Shown piece after piece: positions 21,137-33,130 of a DNA stretch of 64,000 nt (positions within the stretch are counted from its first letter, which is position 1; every line of letters starts with the position of its first letter). Source of the stretch: Pteria penguin (lineage: Eukaryota > Mollusca > Bivalvia > Pterioida > Pteriidae); contig CM068585.1 in the NCBI GenBank assembly GCA_035048485.1, positions 50,545,186 to 50,609,185 of the forward strand, given 5' to 3'. Made by a program: the position numbers and the translations under genes. The notes under the pieces were generated by a model, which was given only the letters and a program-made list of their open reading frames with translations, searched no databases and was not told the DNA's origin.

Positions 21137-22507
21137 CAAAACATACGAAAAGGAATGGAACTAAACGGATAAATCTGAAACACGGTTTAAATATCCTTTG
21201 TAGATTGTGAATTCTACTTTTTTGACTGATAATTTTTATTTAATGTATCTACACCACATATTGTCTCGATCATATTTCCTGCCTTACTAACATTAATGTT
21301 TAGTTAGATATTATTCTTAGATTTGGTCTATGTAAGATAATGCTACATATATTCTACATCAACAGGAACCAGTGCCTTTCACATTTACTTTTAATTTCAT
21401 GGTTTATTAAGAAGTATACATAGTACATTGTTGATAACAATAGTAGTTGAGTGCATGTCTGACATTTCATTTATGGCAATTTAAGTAAACTTTATGGCTG
21501 CTATCGATCACTTTGTATCTTCTCAGTAGACTTGCCTTTAAGTTCAGTATTGAACCTCTTTCCTAGATTGCAACTGAATTCGATTCCAATTACACTTACA
21601 ATTATAATTTAATTTCTAAATCGCTTCACTTTGGTTGGACTATTAGCAGCGTCATTTTATTTTGATGGAGCATTTTATAATAAAAAGTGAATTACAAAAT
21701 GACATGTCCAGGAGAGAATAGCTTCATTGTCACAATAGTAAATTACCGAAGTGCTGGGATTAAAATGCAGAAATTTAGCTAAATAACTATATGATTTTAA
21801 CACCGAAATCAACACACAGTTGACGCTTTCAGATTAATTTTGCCCCTGTTTTATTTGACTGAATAAATGAAAATCATGTTTAGCTTTAATTTCAAACCCA
21901 GATCACTCATGAAATCTAACGTCTGTGTTGATTTATTTTTGTGAAATAAAAGGAAAGTGTAGCGATAAAAAATCCATGTTATGAATAACCTGGAGAAACT
22001 GCTAATAACAAATCAACTGCAATTGACTAAGGTTAAGAAATTGTACCAAATTGTCATTATTTACAATGACCGAGTTACTCACATAAAATTATGGAACGTG
22101 TACAAGACAAGAACTAAATTACATGCCAAAGGACAAGAGACATTGGGGTTACTTTTTCTCTGAAGGAATAAGCTGTGTATGAATATGATTACAATTTGAG
22201 AATTACAAACTCATTGATTGTTCTCTCATTAGGTATTCCCTCAGGGTAAATTCACATCAACATCTCGTTACCCAGTTGACTTCGAGTGATAGCATCTTCG
22301 TGTAATATCAGGAAAGTCATTTAGGATATGAAATTTACCGTAATTACACACCTGTGTAAACAAATATATTTTCTATGTCTAAATAGTCTTGTTTGTCAAA
22401 GAAAAAAAAAACACCAGACATAAGGAAAGCTATGTTGTTAAGAGTTACAATTCTGATATGACCTTCATGATGGTGTCTGCCAAATGTGTTTTCTTTTTCG
22501 GATTCAG
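21137..22507. other. 3' flank of the receptor-like gene; no further exon seen
   Basis: AT-rich sequence probably including the 3' untranslated region; AATAAA-like signals occur (about 21,863 and 21,945). No repeat or open exon was recognised. Confidence 0.45.
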
Positions 22508-23013
22508 AGTTTGTCTGGAAACGTAACCGACACCAATGCTTATCAATATATAAATTCCAAGGTGTGTGTATGTGTGTGTGTAAACAACCTTAAACATATA
22601 CCTCATCGATAAATCATACTCCTGAGTATTGCAGTTAAATTCGGATTAAATGGTGGATATCGTTTTCTTGCTAAGATATTCATTGCCTCTGATTCCAAAA
22701 CGGTACGTAATATGTGAGAATGAATCTCAAATTTCAATGAAATATTATGCACCTTGTTGTCGGTGACAAAATCTGACTAGAACTGTCAATGAACACAATG
22801 TATCATTGCAAATATAATAAGTTACAGCCAGCTTAATTAAAATCGTTTAAAATGATCTAATGTTATCTTACTAATGTAAACGTTGCATTTATTCACATAC
22901 ACAGGCAGATGATGCAACATAAGCCATCTTACATAGCTCGGCACGGCAAAAGCAAAATCACAAAGACAAAGTTGGCAGAAGCCAAGGTTGACATATCCAA
23001 GTCTGTACCATGA
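22508..23013 (+). CDS. Three candidate terminal exons of an unrecognised gene
   Basis: Candidate exons are 22,508-22,561 (after TTTTTCGGATTCAG), 22,635-22,702 (after TATTGCAG, before GTACGT) and 22,909-23,013 ending TGA. One frame runs through all three: FVWKRNRHQC..., KFGLNGGYRFLAKIF..., then MMQHKPSYIARHGKSKITK and a basic tail. The last acceptor is a CAGGCAG (NAGNAG) pair; only the second AG keeps the frame open. The first donor lies in a GT repeat and may be false. No domain was recognised. It could be the end of another receptor-type gene or a chance set of signals. Confidence 0.3.
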
Positions 23014-25736
23014 CCCTTTTATAACGCAGCATAGTAAACACAGTCAAAGCAATTTAACAAAAAGAGATTGAATCTACATGTGCAGTATGTGTTAGTTTCA
23101 CGGATAGTGTGTCGATGCGGTAAAGCATGTGATGGTCTGTATCACAGTGATAGCACGAAAGGTCTTTATAGACATTCATCATGTAATAAAGTGCATATCG
23201 TGTAAGGCAGCGGTACAGGATTAACACAGTCGCTAGTCAAGCTATTCAGTATTTCCCAGCAACAACAGGTGCATTCTAGGTCAGCACTTCTATATTCACT
23301 TTGATGAATGAGGGTGCACGAAGATACAATTTTGCGCATAAATAAAAAAAAAAAAAAAACAAAACAAAACAAAACAACCCCCCCCCCCCCCCAAAAAAAA
23401 AACACAAATAAAGAATAAAAACATAAAAACCCAAACATACTGCAACAAAGTCGGTTTACAGCTTCTCAGTAATGAGAATTCGATATAGATACAAGGATAT
23501 GCGTACATTTCTGGCAATAACATGATATCCACCTTTCTGAACAAAATATCATTTTACAGTTTTCACATAAGACGTAGTGTGAGTCCCGATATTTAAATTC
23601 CAACTCAACTTTACGTTCCAACAAATGTCTGAACCTTGCCTTAAACATCCAATCATCGTAACTAAACCAGAAATCTCGAGATGAGATATGCTCTTCTTAT
23701 CAAATTTCTATGAGACCATGTCCTTTATTCTGCCCAGGATTCTAGTTGAAATAGCAAAGGGTACAAACACGTCGAGCACGATCAGCATGTAGTTAGGGGA
23801 CACTGTTGATACAACAGAATGGTATGGTAAAGCAAATTGTCAAATTTGTAATGGAAAAAATGCTTTTATCAGTTAATTGCTTATTGCCAACCACCGCATA
23901 ATCATAAAAAAAAGAAAATTGGCTTAGTCACGAATTGCACTTACTTTGCGAAGTGTGTCTTAATACACGTGGCAAAGACGTAGATTGCGATAACCCATTC
24001 GCACCTGTTCTTGAAACCCCTAGGTTGTATGGATTAGGGATAATATGGAGAGAATATCATGATCATAATGATAATATCTTATATGACGGATTTGAACCTA
24101 TATTGTGTATTGCTCGGAAAAAGATAACATGACAGTTGATTCTCGTATTGGTTCACTGTCCAATAAAGGCAAAATTTCTAGTACCCAGTAATATCGCAGC
24201 GTAATTAACCAAAGAGATGAAACTATTTAAAAATGAAAACATACGAATGACATTGTAATTATAGGCGATCGTAACAATTACTGAATGATAGGAAATGACA
24301 AATAGTAAGATCCAACTATATACTACAAATAGTTATATACTACAAATACTTGCAGACAATAACTTTCAGTTTAATTTTGGGTGGACCAGCTTTCATACAT
24401 CTAAATGGAAAAGGATGTAGAACAAAATTGATTTCTTCATGTAAAGACAATTAGATTAACGCAACCAATCACTTAAATTGCCATTAACGCCTTCAGTCAA
24501 TATCCTACCATATGTGTTGTACATGTACACTGCAACTTTCAAACACATCCTTGATGGTGTAAACACTTAATTGTATAGAAAAACACAACGGACAGCTTGC
24601 ATCAACCGTGTTAAATATTCATAAACATTCTCTACTTTTATCGATTTCGTGTCTTGGTCGTTTTGACTTTGACTTTTTCAATGATAATTGTAATTTATTC
24701 CTTAGATCCATGTGCGTGTTTGGCTATCTTTTGATAACATTAACTTGCGAATCAACCCAAAAATCGCTTGGAATACTGCTATCGATTTCGCCCTTCAAAT
24801 TTACTGTCATGTTTCACTTGTATCCATACTTTCTTCTAGAATGAGTAACGATCATCCTCGTAAGCCAAAGGGCATATTTTGATTGATGCAATGAATTAGC
24901 ATACAGCTATTTAGAGTATGCCTTTCTGACTATTCTTTTTCCGTCTTTCTATTTGTATGAGTCGGAATTCCCTCCTAGAAACCAACACATAATTAAGAAG
25001 CACTATAAAGAATTTGAAACCTTTCAACACCACCAGGTTTTTTTTAATTTGCAATTATGTTTTTTTTTCTGCATAATGTCGTACAAACCAAACGATTTTT
25101 TACGACAAAGAGCACATGAATAAACAGTACTACGGAACATTGATTTCATAATAAAACTATATATGAAAGTTTTTGATATGTAAAATATAAATGATCTTGT
25201 TTGCCCTTCACTTAATCCATGCTGTTATTTGATCTGCATTCATAAAAGAAAAACAGGCGATTTCTTTAAAATGAATGTCAAGTTATCATTTCCTATGTAG
25301 TCTAAAACGTTTAAAGGATGTATGCATCTCATATCATTCACAATCCCATGATGTAACCTTAAAAAGACAGAGTATAGAAAGTAAAGAAGTCAATATTGAA
25401 TAAAAATATATATTCATTGTTATTTGTAATTTCGGACTCATCTGTTCATCTTATTGAGAATCTCCTATTCCTAATCTTAACACATTCCTATAGTCATCCT
25501 TAAATTTAATGATAATAACTATCCATTCACAAATTATGACATCATGATCAAAAATAGGATTGAAGGTTCGTATAATTTGCAGGCGATCAAATTCTCTAGA
25601 AGAAGTAGTCAAGTGTTCAAACTACACAGGGCCAGTTGTGTTTGACTGTAATCAGCTGCACACAGACAGACGAAGTGATTCCCGAGGGGCACTCTGTTGA
25701 AGATAACATAAATCAATGAACAGACATCACGCTGTA
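23014..25736. other. No supported gene
   Basis: AT-rich DNA with an A/CAAAA/C/A low-complexity tract at about 23,342-23,402. Open frames at 23,935-24,132 and 24,608-24,844 have no recognised domain and no convincing splice sites. Confidence 0.45.
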
Positions 25737-25815
25737 TTTAACCACACCAACTGAGTGACGTTTTTTACTTCAATTGACCGTCCTAAATCGAAAACGCAGC
25801 ACAATCGAATATTTT
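25737..25815. mobile_element. Fragment of the 540-bp inverted-repeat element family
   Basis: This stretch matches the right end of the element at 1,514-2,053 in reverse orientation: TTAACCACACCA, TACTTCAATTGACCGTC and GCAGCACAATCGAAT are shared. The outermost repeat (GGAAAGGTGGGCGCC) is absent, so it is truncated. Confidence 0.65.
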
Positions 25816-26260
25816 TGTATTGTCATTCCGTCTATATTCTACTATTTTCATTTTTTATGTGTAGGTGGTTTGTGCCATACAGCGTTGTCAAATGTCTTGT
25901 TTTCTCTTTGATAAATTGATTTACTTATTTCAGATGAATTATAGTTGGTTAAAAGACAAAACACATACAGATAGGTGCAGTCCTAATATAACATTCACGT
26001 TAACGCGAAAAGCGGTCACGAGGACTGCTTTAGCACACGTGCTAGGACTGCTCGACCGGACGCGCGTGCGCTATATGCGTTAACGCGGGAGGAAATTCGC
26101 GTTAAAGCGATTTATTCCCGCTTGCGTTCAGTCCAGTCGCGCGTTCACATGATTACATTTGTTATTCTCTTTACAGTAGTACGGATGGAGGAAATAAAAG
26201 GAATCTAATTAAATTATCGCAAATGTCGCCATAAATACGTGCATTAAATGTGATGTTAAA

Positions 26261-26848
26261 ATGACACCCTGCATTAAAATGACACCCCGCATAGTGGCTG
26301 AGGCGTCGCCCACTATAAAAAGGCCTCAAACTGCAATGTGCAAGGACACGTGCATAGCAGTTAACTTAGGTGTCCCAAATATTATCTTAAATGACGTTAG
26401 AAATCAAACATATGTGGTAAGCACTAATAATGAACTCTGGTATCAACATGCGGATAGCTTCATAAACATGAAGCCCTGTAAGGTTAAATTAGTTGACGTA
26501 ATTAAAGATTACCAATTCTCCCCTTATGATTGTGAAATATCTAAATGCGGGACAAAAAATTACAAAATTTGCAACATCTTAATTACAGACAATTCGTTTA
26601 CGAGTAATTTAACTAAACATACCTTTCATACGCATAGTTTTGACCATTTGAGTTGTAAGAGTTCAAATATTGTATACGGTATTGAGTGTTCACTATGTGG
26701 GTTAATATATGTTGGAGAGACAAAGGGACAACTCCGTACAAGAGTATCAGGTGACAGGTCCAAACTATATTGTGGCGGAAACCAATTACTCTATCGCCAC
26801 TTCAACCAACCTGACCACTCTAATCTCTCAATGAAAATAAAATTATAG
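26261..26848 (+). CDS. GIY-YIG endonuclease part of a Naiad-like Penelope element
   Basis: A 195-residue frame carries an N-terminal GIY-YIG endonuclease: IVYGIECSLC at 137-146, GLIYVGET at 147-154 and the catalytic-region Arg around 159-161, with flanking cysteines (132, 143, 146). The frame ends in a stop at 26,846-26,848. A single-base shift near 26,836-26,845 then moves the reading into the frame of 26,881-27,204, which continues the same domain to its usual end (EEYWIRRLGT...PYG). The endonuclease lying upstream of the RT is the permuted order reported for Naiad/Chlamys PLEs; canonical PLEs have it at the C-terminus. The first 100 residues are not recognised. Confidence 0.8.
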   Translation: MTPCIKMTPRIVAEASPTIKRPQTAMCKDTCIAVNLGVPNIILNDVRNQTYVVSTNNELWYQHADSFINMKPCKVKLVDVIKDYQFSPYDCEISKCGTKNYKICNILITDNSFTSNLTKHTFHTHSFDHLSCKSSNIVYGIECSLCGLIYVGETKGQLRTRVSGDRSKLYCGGNQLLYRHFNQPDHSNLSMKIKL

Positions 26849-26880
26849 AAAAAATATATCACCCCACAAACAATGCCAAT

Positions 26881-27204
26881 TTGAGCACTCCTTTTCGTCG
26901 GAAAAGAGAAGAATACTGGATAAGACGTCTCGGCACTGCTTCGCCCTATGGATGCAATGACAATATTAGTAGTATTGGTAACCTCACTAGTCCTGCGTGT
27001 CAATCAGTTAACGTACTTGGTTTATTCAACAAAAGCCAGAGGAGGCATCGAAGTCATGGTACACGCAAATACAACAAACCTGAAATACATAATATTTCCT
27101 TTGATGCTCTTTTGCCATTTATAAATAAACCATTGGGCCTTCATCACATTCGTACAAAACTTTATTCTATTTCACTGAGAAAATTACACGAGTTGTACGT
27201 ATAG
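26881..27204 (+). CDS. Continuation of the PLE endonuclease and linker
   Basis: A 107-residue open frame in the same phase as the RT frame. It begins with the end of the endonuclease domain (RRKREEYWIRRLGT) and continues as a linker with basic runs (KSQRRHRSHGTRKY). It ends at a TAG (27,202-27,204), and the frame reopens at once toward the RT (the ATG at 27,265 lies in the same frame). The stop is a defect or a recoding point; no readthrough signal is obvious. Confidence 0.7.
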   Translation: MSTPFRRKREEYWIRRLGTASPYGCNDNISSIGNLTSPACQSVNVLGLFNKSQRRHRSHGTRKYNKPEIHNISFDALLPFINKPLGLHHIRTKLYSISLRKLHELYV

Positions 27205-27264
27205 TCCAGACACCGTATATTTACTGATATAAGCTCTGCAGAGTATAGACTAGATGGAATTATT

Positions 27265-29265
27265 ATGGACATATCGACCGCTAGACTTTTTCGTCCCGTC
27301 AAGTCAGATATTTCTATGGAAAAATCTAATCGCCCTTTCATCAAAATTAAATTTGGAAATAAAGGCATTGATTATTTAAATTTTGGCCAAATTTTAAATC
27401 ATAAGTCTGTTTTAGAGAAAATACCTTCATATTTCAAAAACAAAGATCCGCCATGTATTTCCTATAGCTACACGCCATCAGTTGCATCCACAATTTATAA
27501 TTACAAAGGGTTTCTACAGTGTCTTGATCTTAGCAATTCTGCATGCCATCCTCAATCGTGTGCATGTTCCTCATCTAATTTTGTATATTCTCCTTGTGGC
27601 CATGTCGTTACTGATGATCTCGATATTGTTAAAAACACTAAATTAAGAGAACTTTTACTTAAAGGTCCAAAATACAGAGAACCCAGATCATTCACATGGA
27701 GCCAAAATTTTGAGAATATTATGAACTGCTGCGAGGAATATGCCACACGATGGGCAAAAAGAGAGAAAGTACAGATCGACACTCTTTCGGAATGGATAAA
27801 ATCTATTGCAGTACTGCTAAGATCAAAAATTAAAAAATTACAATGTTCTGTAAACACCAGATTCGAATCTATTTTTAAAGATCCTGATGTTTTCAGAGAA
27901 CTAATATTCCTCCAAGAATATTATATCATTACACCAGCAGATAAAGCATCCAATAATTATACATTTACTTGTAAGAAATATTACTTTGACAGCCTAGTGA
28001 AAGAATTGGGATTAAATTCAGCTCCAGGAAATCCTACTTATACTCTCACGAACTTTTCGGTTTCGGAAGTACTCGAGAATCATAAATCTGTCAACAATAC
28101 GTTTGGTATTGACTCAAATAAATTAAATTTAGAACTTCCATATTTGTACTGCATTCCAAAAATGCACAAACATCCTTACAAACAACGCTTTATCGCTGGT
28201 TCCTCGAAGTGTTTCACAAAATCTGTATCGATGCTACTCACAAAAATATCATCAGAAATTAAATCTGGCCTTCATAGATACTGCGAAACAGTATATTCTA
28301 GAAGTGGAATTAATCAAATGTGGATTCTTAAAAATTCAAAAGAGTTGTTAGAAAATCTAAAATCAAAAAGTTTTACTAAAATTCACTCTATCAAGTCTTT
28401 TGACTTTTCGACTCTTTACACAACGATCCCTCATCAGAAATTAAAAGACAGATTAGCGGAAATTATTCAAAATGCATTTACTAGTAAAAACGGAAGCCGC
28501 AAATTCAAATATATAGTAATAGGCCACGATAAAACTTACTTTGTTAGGGATCATTCTGATTCCAGAAATAAATACACTGAAAAAGTTGTCATCCAGATGT
28601 TGAACTTTCTTATCGATAACATTTTTGTGGTGTTTGGAGGTAAGGTTTTTCAACAAATTGTCGGCATTCCAATGGGCACTAACTGTGCTCCGCTTCTGGC
28701 TGACATATTCCTTTACTCATACGAAGCTGAATTCATTCAGTCTTTGCTTTCGCAAGGAAAAAAACAATTGGCCCTTGGCTTCAATTTTACTTACAGATAT
28801 ATAGATGACTTGCTTTCAATTAATAATCCTTCATTCGCGGATTACCTTAGCATCATATATCCAAGTGAACTTGAGGTCAAAGAAACCACAGAAAGTAGTA
28901 ATTCTACTTCGTATTTAGATATTATGTTGTCTTTCGACATTAATAGTCAATTGAACCTCTCACTCTATGACAAACGTGACGATTTCAATTTCGCTATCAC
29001 AAACTTTCCTTTCATAAGTAGCAACATTCCATCATTGCCCGCATACGGCGTATTCATATCTCAGTTAATACGTTATTCCACAGCATGTTCAAATTACAGT
29101 GACTTTGTTCTGAAGGCTAGGCGACTTTCAGTTAAGCTGCTCAACCAGGGTTATATATGTGCTAGACTAGCAACGTCACTGAGGAAATTCTATGGTCGTT
29201 ACGAGACTCTTATTACTCCATATGATATCTCGTTATCCAGACTTTTAAATGATATTCTGGACTGA
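27265..29265 (+). CDS. Naiad-like Penelope reverse transcriptase
   Basis: 666 residues, one uninterrupted frame. A CxC-type cysteine cluster (Cys94, Cys99, Cys101) is followed by CGH at 111-113 and LLLKGPKYREP, a layout typical of this PLE group. RT motifs in order: ITPADKASNNY, YCIPKMHKHPYKQRFIAGSS, SFDFSTLYTTIPHQKL, GIPMGTNCAPLLADI (from about 467) and the catalytic YIDD at 512-515. A C-terminal thumb region contains FPFISSNIPSLPAYGVFISQ (20 residues quoted). PLE RTs are related to telomerase and prime at nicks or open ends. The intact 2-kb frame suggests a recent copy even though the upstream endonuclease is broken. The 3' flank at about 29,390-29,460 (GTTGCTAGCAAGCAGGAGAT, CTCCCCGGGCACCTGAT) looks like the element's 3' region. 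Confidence 0.9.
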   Translation: MDISTARLFRPVKSDISMEKSNRPFIKIKFGNKGIDYLNFGQILNHKSVLEKIPSYFKNKDPPCISYSYTPSVASTIYNYKGFLQCLDLSNSACHPQSCACSSSNFVYSPCGHVVTDDLDIVKNTKLRELLLKGPKYREPRSFTWSQNFENIMNCCEEYATRWAKREKVQIDTLSEWIKSIAVLLRSKIKKLQCSVNTRFESIFKDPDVFRELIFLQEYYIITPADKASNNYTFTCKKYYFDSLVKELGLNSAPGNPTYTLTNFSVSEVLENHKSVNNTFGIDSNKLNLELPYLYCIPKMHKHPYKQRFIAGSSKCFTKSVSMLLTKISSEIKSGLHRYCETVYSRSGINQMWILKNSKELLENLKSKSFTKIHSIKSFDFSTLYTTIPHQKLKDRLAEIIQNAFTSKNGSRKFKYIVIGHDKTYFVRDHSDSRNKYTEKVVIQMLNFLIDNIFVVFGGKVFQQIVGIPMGTNCAPLLADIFLYSYEAEFIQSLLSQGKKQLALGFNFTYRYIDDLLSINNPSFADYLSIIYPSELEVKETTESSNSTSYLDIMLSFDINSQLNLSLYDKRDDFNFAITNFPFISSNIPSLPAYGVFISQLIRYSTACSNYSDFVLKARRLSVKLLNQGYICARLATSLRKFYGRYETLITPYDISLSRLLNDILD

Positions 29266-29887
29266 GACCGATTCCGATCATTTTACACAGATTTGACACC
29301 TTCTATACTAGAAGGTTACCTACTTCGACTTCTCCATATATAAATACATATGGAAATTACACGACCTGACTTTTTCTACTGGGTATATGTGATGGGTGTT
29401 GCTAGCAAGCAGGAGATGCTCACTCTCCCCGGGCACCTGATCACACTCCAGCTTAGGGGTTCACATATGCCCTTCAAGTAGACATATTTTGTTATTTTCC
29501 ATTTGTTTTTCATTTTCACTGATTTTGTATGTCCTCTGGTTTTATGATTTTTGGACTTGTGCTTTGGATTTATCCATCATCTCTACATTAAGGGTTTCAT
29601 ATGTAATATAATAATGGAAATCACCGCGTAGACATGCACTCAGGTATTTATGAAAAACTTCGTCAGTCTATACTATAAAGACTCTAGAAAAAATTACATT
29701 CTAATTATTTTTTATTTATTTTTAATTCATAAAATTATGTATTTATTTCTTATTTGTTGATTTATTTATAATTCACTTATGCATTTATTCTTATTGATGT
29801 ATTTAGAATTGGTTTTTTTTATCTAGCTATTTTTCATAATATATGAATACCATGATTATCATCATTATTATACTTTTCATTAATTCA
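29266..29887 (+). other. 3' untranslated region of the PLE and AT-rich filler
   Basis: Up to about 29,480 this reads as the 3' region of the PLE. The rest is AT-rich TTTATT-type sequence. No hammerhead core was found here. Confidence 0.45.
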
Positions 29888-29915
29888 ATTATTATTATTA
29901 TTATTATTATTATTA

Positions 29916-29958
<43 letters not shown>

Positions 29959-29959
29959 C
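29888..29959. repeat. (ATT)n microsatellite
   Basis: ATT trinucleotide run with one G interruption, inside the inverted-repeat-bounded unit. Confidence 0.95.
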
Positions 29960-30304
29960 CTAAAATAAGAATAAATTTCATTATATTCAATGTTCGGAAA
30001 TTGTATTCAATATTTTTAAAATTCATCCCTTTACTCGTAAGCGTTTTATTTAATTCTAAATATTTCAGTACATGCATACAGCAATATGTTTTTAAATTTA
30101 AATATACAATGTATATATATATTTTCCTTTAAATCCTTCTCTATATAGTTGTAAGCAAGCGAACGTGGCTGTCCGCCAAGTTCACGCGGCAGCGAGGAAA
30201 TATGCGTTAACGCAAACGCGCGTGTTCAGCAGTCCTGAGCGCATGAGGAAAGCAAACTTCACGATAACGCGACGTTAACATAATGTTATGTTAGGACCTC
30301 ACTG

Positions 30305-31856
30305 TAAATAGAAGCACATTTTCGGAGAAGGGACGTCGCTGTTTTTCGTCTCTCCTTGCACATACAGAGCAAAAGTCGTCCAACTTGTAACACTGGGGGG
30401 TTTTTTTTCCACTAGTGACGACATTGTTTTCACACACCAGACGATCTCCATGGGAATGCTGGTAGCATCTTTCCAGTACTGAAGGGTAAAACGGCACTGG
30501 TTCCCTGGTGCTGGTTCTGGTGTTCAGTCTATTGTGTCATCCTTCCATATCATTGTTGATACGTATTTATTTGTAGAAAATGGAACAATTCCTTGGTCTG
30601 AACGTTCTGTGTATGTTGTAGAGGTAGTCCAGTACAGAGTGAAGGGACACCGAGTCTGCCCAATCGTCGAGCCACAGGATTGTGTCGACTATATGGTGAT
30701 GCAGCAGGAATGGAAGCTCCATCACGTCCAAGATATTCGTAGATTTACCCACGCTTTGCGTAGGCAGACTATCAATTAGTGCTCATTTAGATGTCTATGA
30801 CTTAATATTATAGCAATGTGTTTGTTTACAGTGTTTGTTTACTGCTGAAAGAAATAGATGCTAAACTATGGGGTTTACATTTCGTGCAAATAGAATGTAA
30901 ATTATTTTGTATTATAAGACATTTACCTGCAACCCCTTCTCTTCGAGCATCGACTGATTGCGTCCAGTGGAAGACCCAACCCTGAATCTAGAACCAGTCC
31001 AATATGCCTTCCACTGCATTCCATGGGGCTTTTTCAAAATCGACAACGGCTCTCTCAAATGCGGTGGGGTAAGGCAACAAGAGGTCAACAAAACAGCTCT
31101 AAGTACATACAGAACAAGTTTGAAAAAAAATAAACGTTTTATCTCTCTATGTTATATGTAGTGCAAAGTGATGCCACAGTCAAACACCTGCGAAAAACTA
31201 GATGACAATGAATCCTAGATTGCGGATAGTTACTACAAGGATAAATATTCATGAACAAATTGCCCAATATATTTTGTAAGTTTGAATTTGAGCAAGTATA
31301 ACTTGATTATAAGGTTAAATTCTAAACAGTAACAATTTCAAAGTAAAAAAAAAACCAAAATGAAATCCATGGAATAAAAGGACAATATTGTGTATAGTGC
31401 CATATTCAGCCAAATGCGAACCCCAATGAAATCGAGGTGAGACTAGGTGCCCAGGCGGAGTAATCTTCTCCTGGTTGCATGCAACACTCGTCGCAAAAGT
31501 CCTGCAATACTTTTCAGGTCGAGGAAGTAAATGTATAAATATACATGATTGTACACATAAAGCAGGCAAGAACACGAAGTCAAAGTTTCCTATTTAATGT
31601 TAATGTTAATATTGTTAAACTGAAATGAAATTCCTGTGTCGGAAATGCACGTGAATAAATGTCTGTATCTATACGTATTATGTCAAATCAAGTATAGTCA
31701 AAAGTTAAGATGGTCAGTTTGTAATGTGAGGTTAACATACTTGAAAAAGGAGTCTGAATTTGTACTAGATCCCTATATCGACCATTGAATGGGTCATGTT
31801 TTTGGAAGACTCAAATCATACCACATACAATTCATAGCATCATGTAGGTGAGGCAA
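30305..31856. other. No supported gene
   Basis: Open frames on both strands at 30,291-30,780 overlap and show no recognised domain. 31,320-31,575 resembles part of the R1-type sequence near 34,480-34,660 (CCTGG/CTGCAATACTTTTC-like stretch) but is strongly diverged. Confidence 0.4.
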
Positions 31857-33130
31857 TTCCCAGATAGCATGACTACCTCGGTCCAACGTCGATATATGGT
31901 TGGCATCGTCACATTACGTCGGCGTTGGGTATACAACGTTGGGCCAATATCGGTCGGATGGAAAACGACATTAATGTTGGCTAGCAATTGCAAGTCCAAC
32001 GTCGGACCAATGTTATCATTTTGACATTAGAAAATAAAGATTTTTTCACTGTCACTTTTGTGGTAGTGGGCATGGGTTTGAAGTGTGGTGGTGTTTGACT
32101 TGATAATTTATGGATCTTAGTGATGCGAAAGATAAGCGATGTATACCTAACATGACTGAATGAATGAATTTATTTATAATGTACTTATCCAATTATCTAT
32201 ATTAACTGATTTATTTTTAAACATTTATTTATATCAACTTCTTGTTTAACTTTAAAAAATAAATAAGTCAAAGGAAAACACTGTATATAATTATATATAT
32301 TGTTCTGCTTACACATATGCATCGGTCAGTTCTCTTGCGTACTTCTGCTTATGAGGTTACTAGGAAATAGGCCAGGAAATACCATATCCAATATTTATAG
32401 TGAAACTAGCCGGTCACCGGGTCATTAAATAAAGAACGGCCAGTAGTGCTTAGCATGCGCACTCTCGCATAATTTTGAATTCTGCTGGATAGAACGTACT
32501 GTTGTGCAGCTCCTACTTTGGATAATTTGGACGTGAAGTGTATAATCTGTTGCAGTTTAAAAATGTAAGTAGTATTTCTGTACATATTTATTCAGTCCTT
32601 CATTTTTAAAATTTATATGCAAATTTTCATAGCAAGTAGAACTACTTTTTTCATCTGAATTACTTAAATCAGGGACGTAAATTTCTATTATGTATGTGTA
32701 TGTCTTGTCAAAATCGACTTTATATAATGGGAATTTTAATTTTCTGTTATTATTTTCTTAAAATTATTGCTAAAATACTTCTTTCACGGCTGACATTTAA
32801 ATAAATACATGAAGTACATGGCGGAATATTTAAACACTTATTGTCACGTGATATCGTACGGTGTCGTAGGTCACATGATCGTTAGATTGGCAACTGCTAC
32901 ATGTTTTCCTGTTTTCTTTTAGCATTTCGTTATGCGTTGTAGTTTTACACACCTTCGAAATTTCGTTGATTATTGCATACTATTGGCACAATCTGTATCT
33001 ATTTTTGTAAGTAGTTTAGATCAATTTACTCAAAGATTGATTGAGGAAAAGCCAGTGTACGTGATAACAACTGTATGTAAATTCCTACTGCATTTTTAAA
33101 ACCTAATGTTTTTCTTGAACAGAAGCAGTA

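Larger units (their letters stand above)
25978..30304. mobile_element. 4.3-kb unit bounded by long CG-rich terminal inverted repeats
   Basis: The left end (25,978-about 26,110) and right end (about 30,165-30,304) are imperfect inverted repeats. The outer parts read CAGT...CCTAA(T/C)ATAACATT and (A/T)(C/T)GTTAACG. The inner parts share AGGACTGCT, CGCGCGT and TATGCGTTAACGC. Both ends are much richer in CpG than the flanks. The unit contains a Naiad-type PLE and an ATT microsatellite but no DNA transposase that I can recognise. It is either a non-autonomous DNA transposon into which the PLE jumped, or a larger decayed transposon. Confidence 0.6.

Noticed and set aside
27552..27857. Minus-strand open frame within the PLE
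   Set aside because: Shadow of the reverse transcriptase frame; no domain.
29266..29500. Hammerhead ribozyme at the 3' end of the Naiad-like element
   Set aside because: Looked for CTGATGA and GAAA cores on both strands and found none in the right arrangement.
30291..30780. Overlapping open frames on both strands next to the inverted repeat
   Set aside because: No splice signals, domains or codon pattern favour either strand; left as unassigned sequence.
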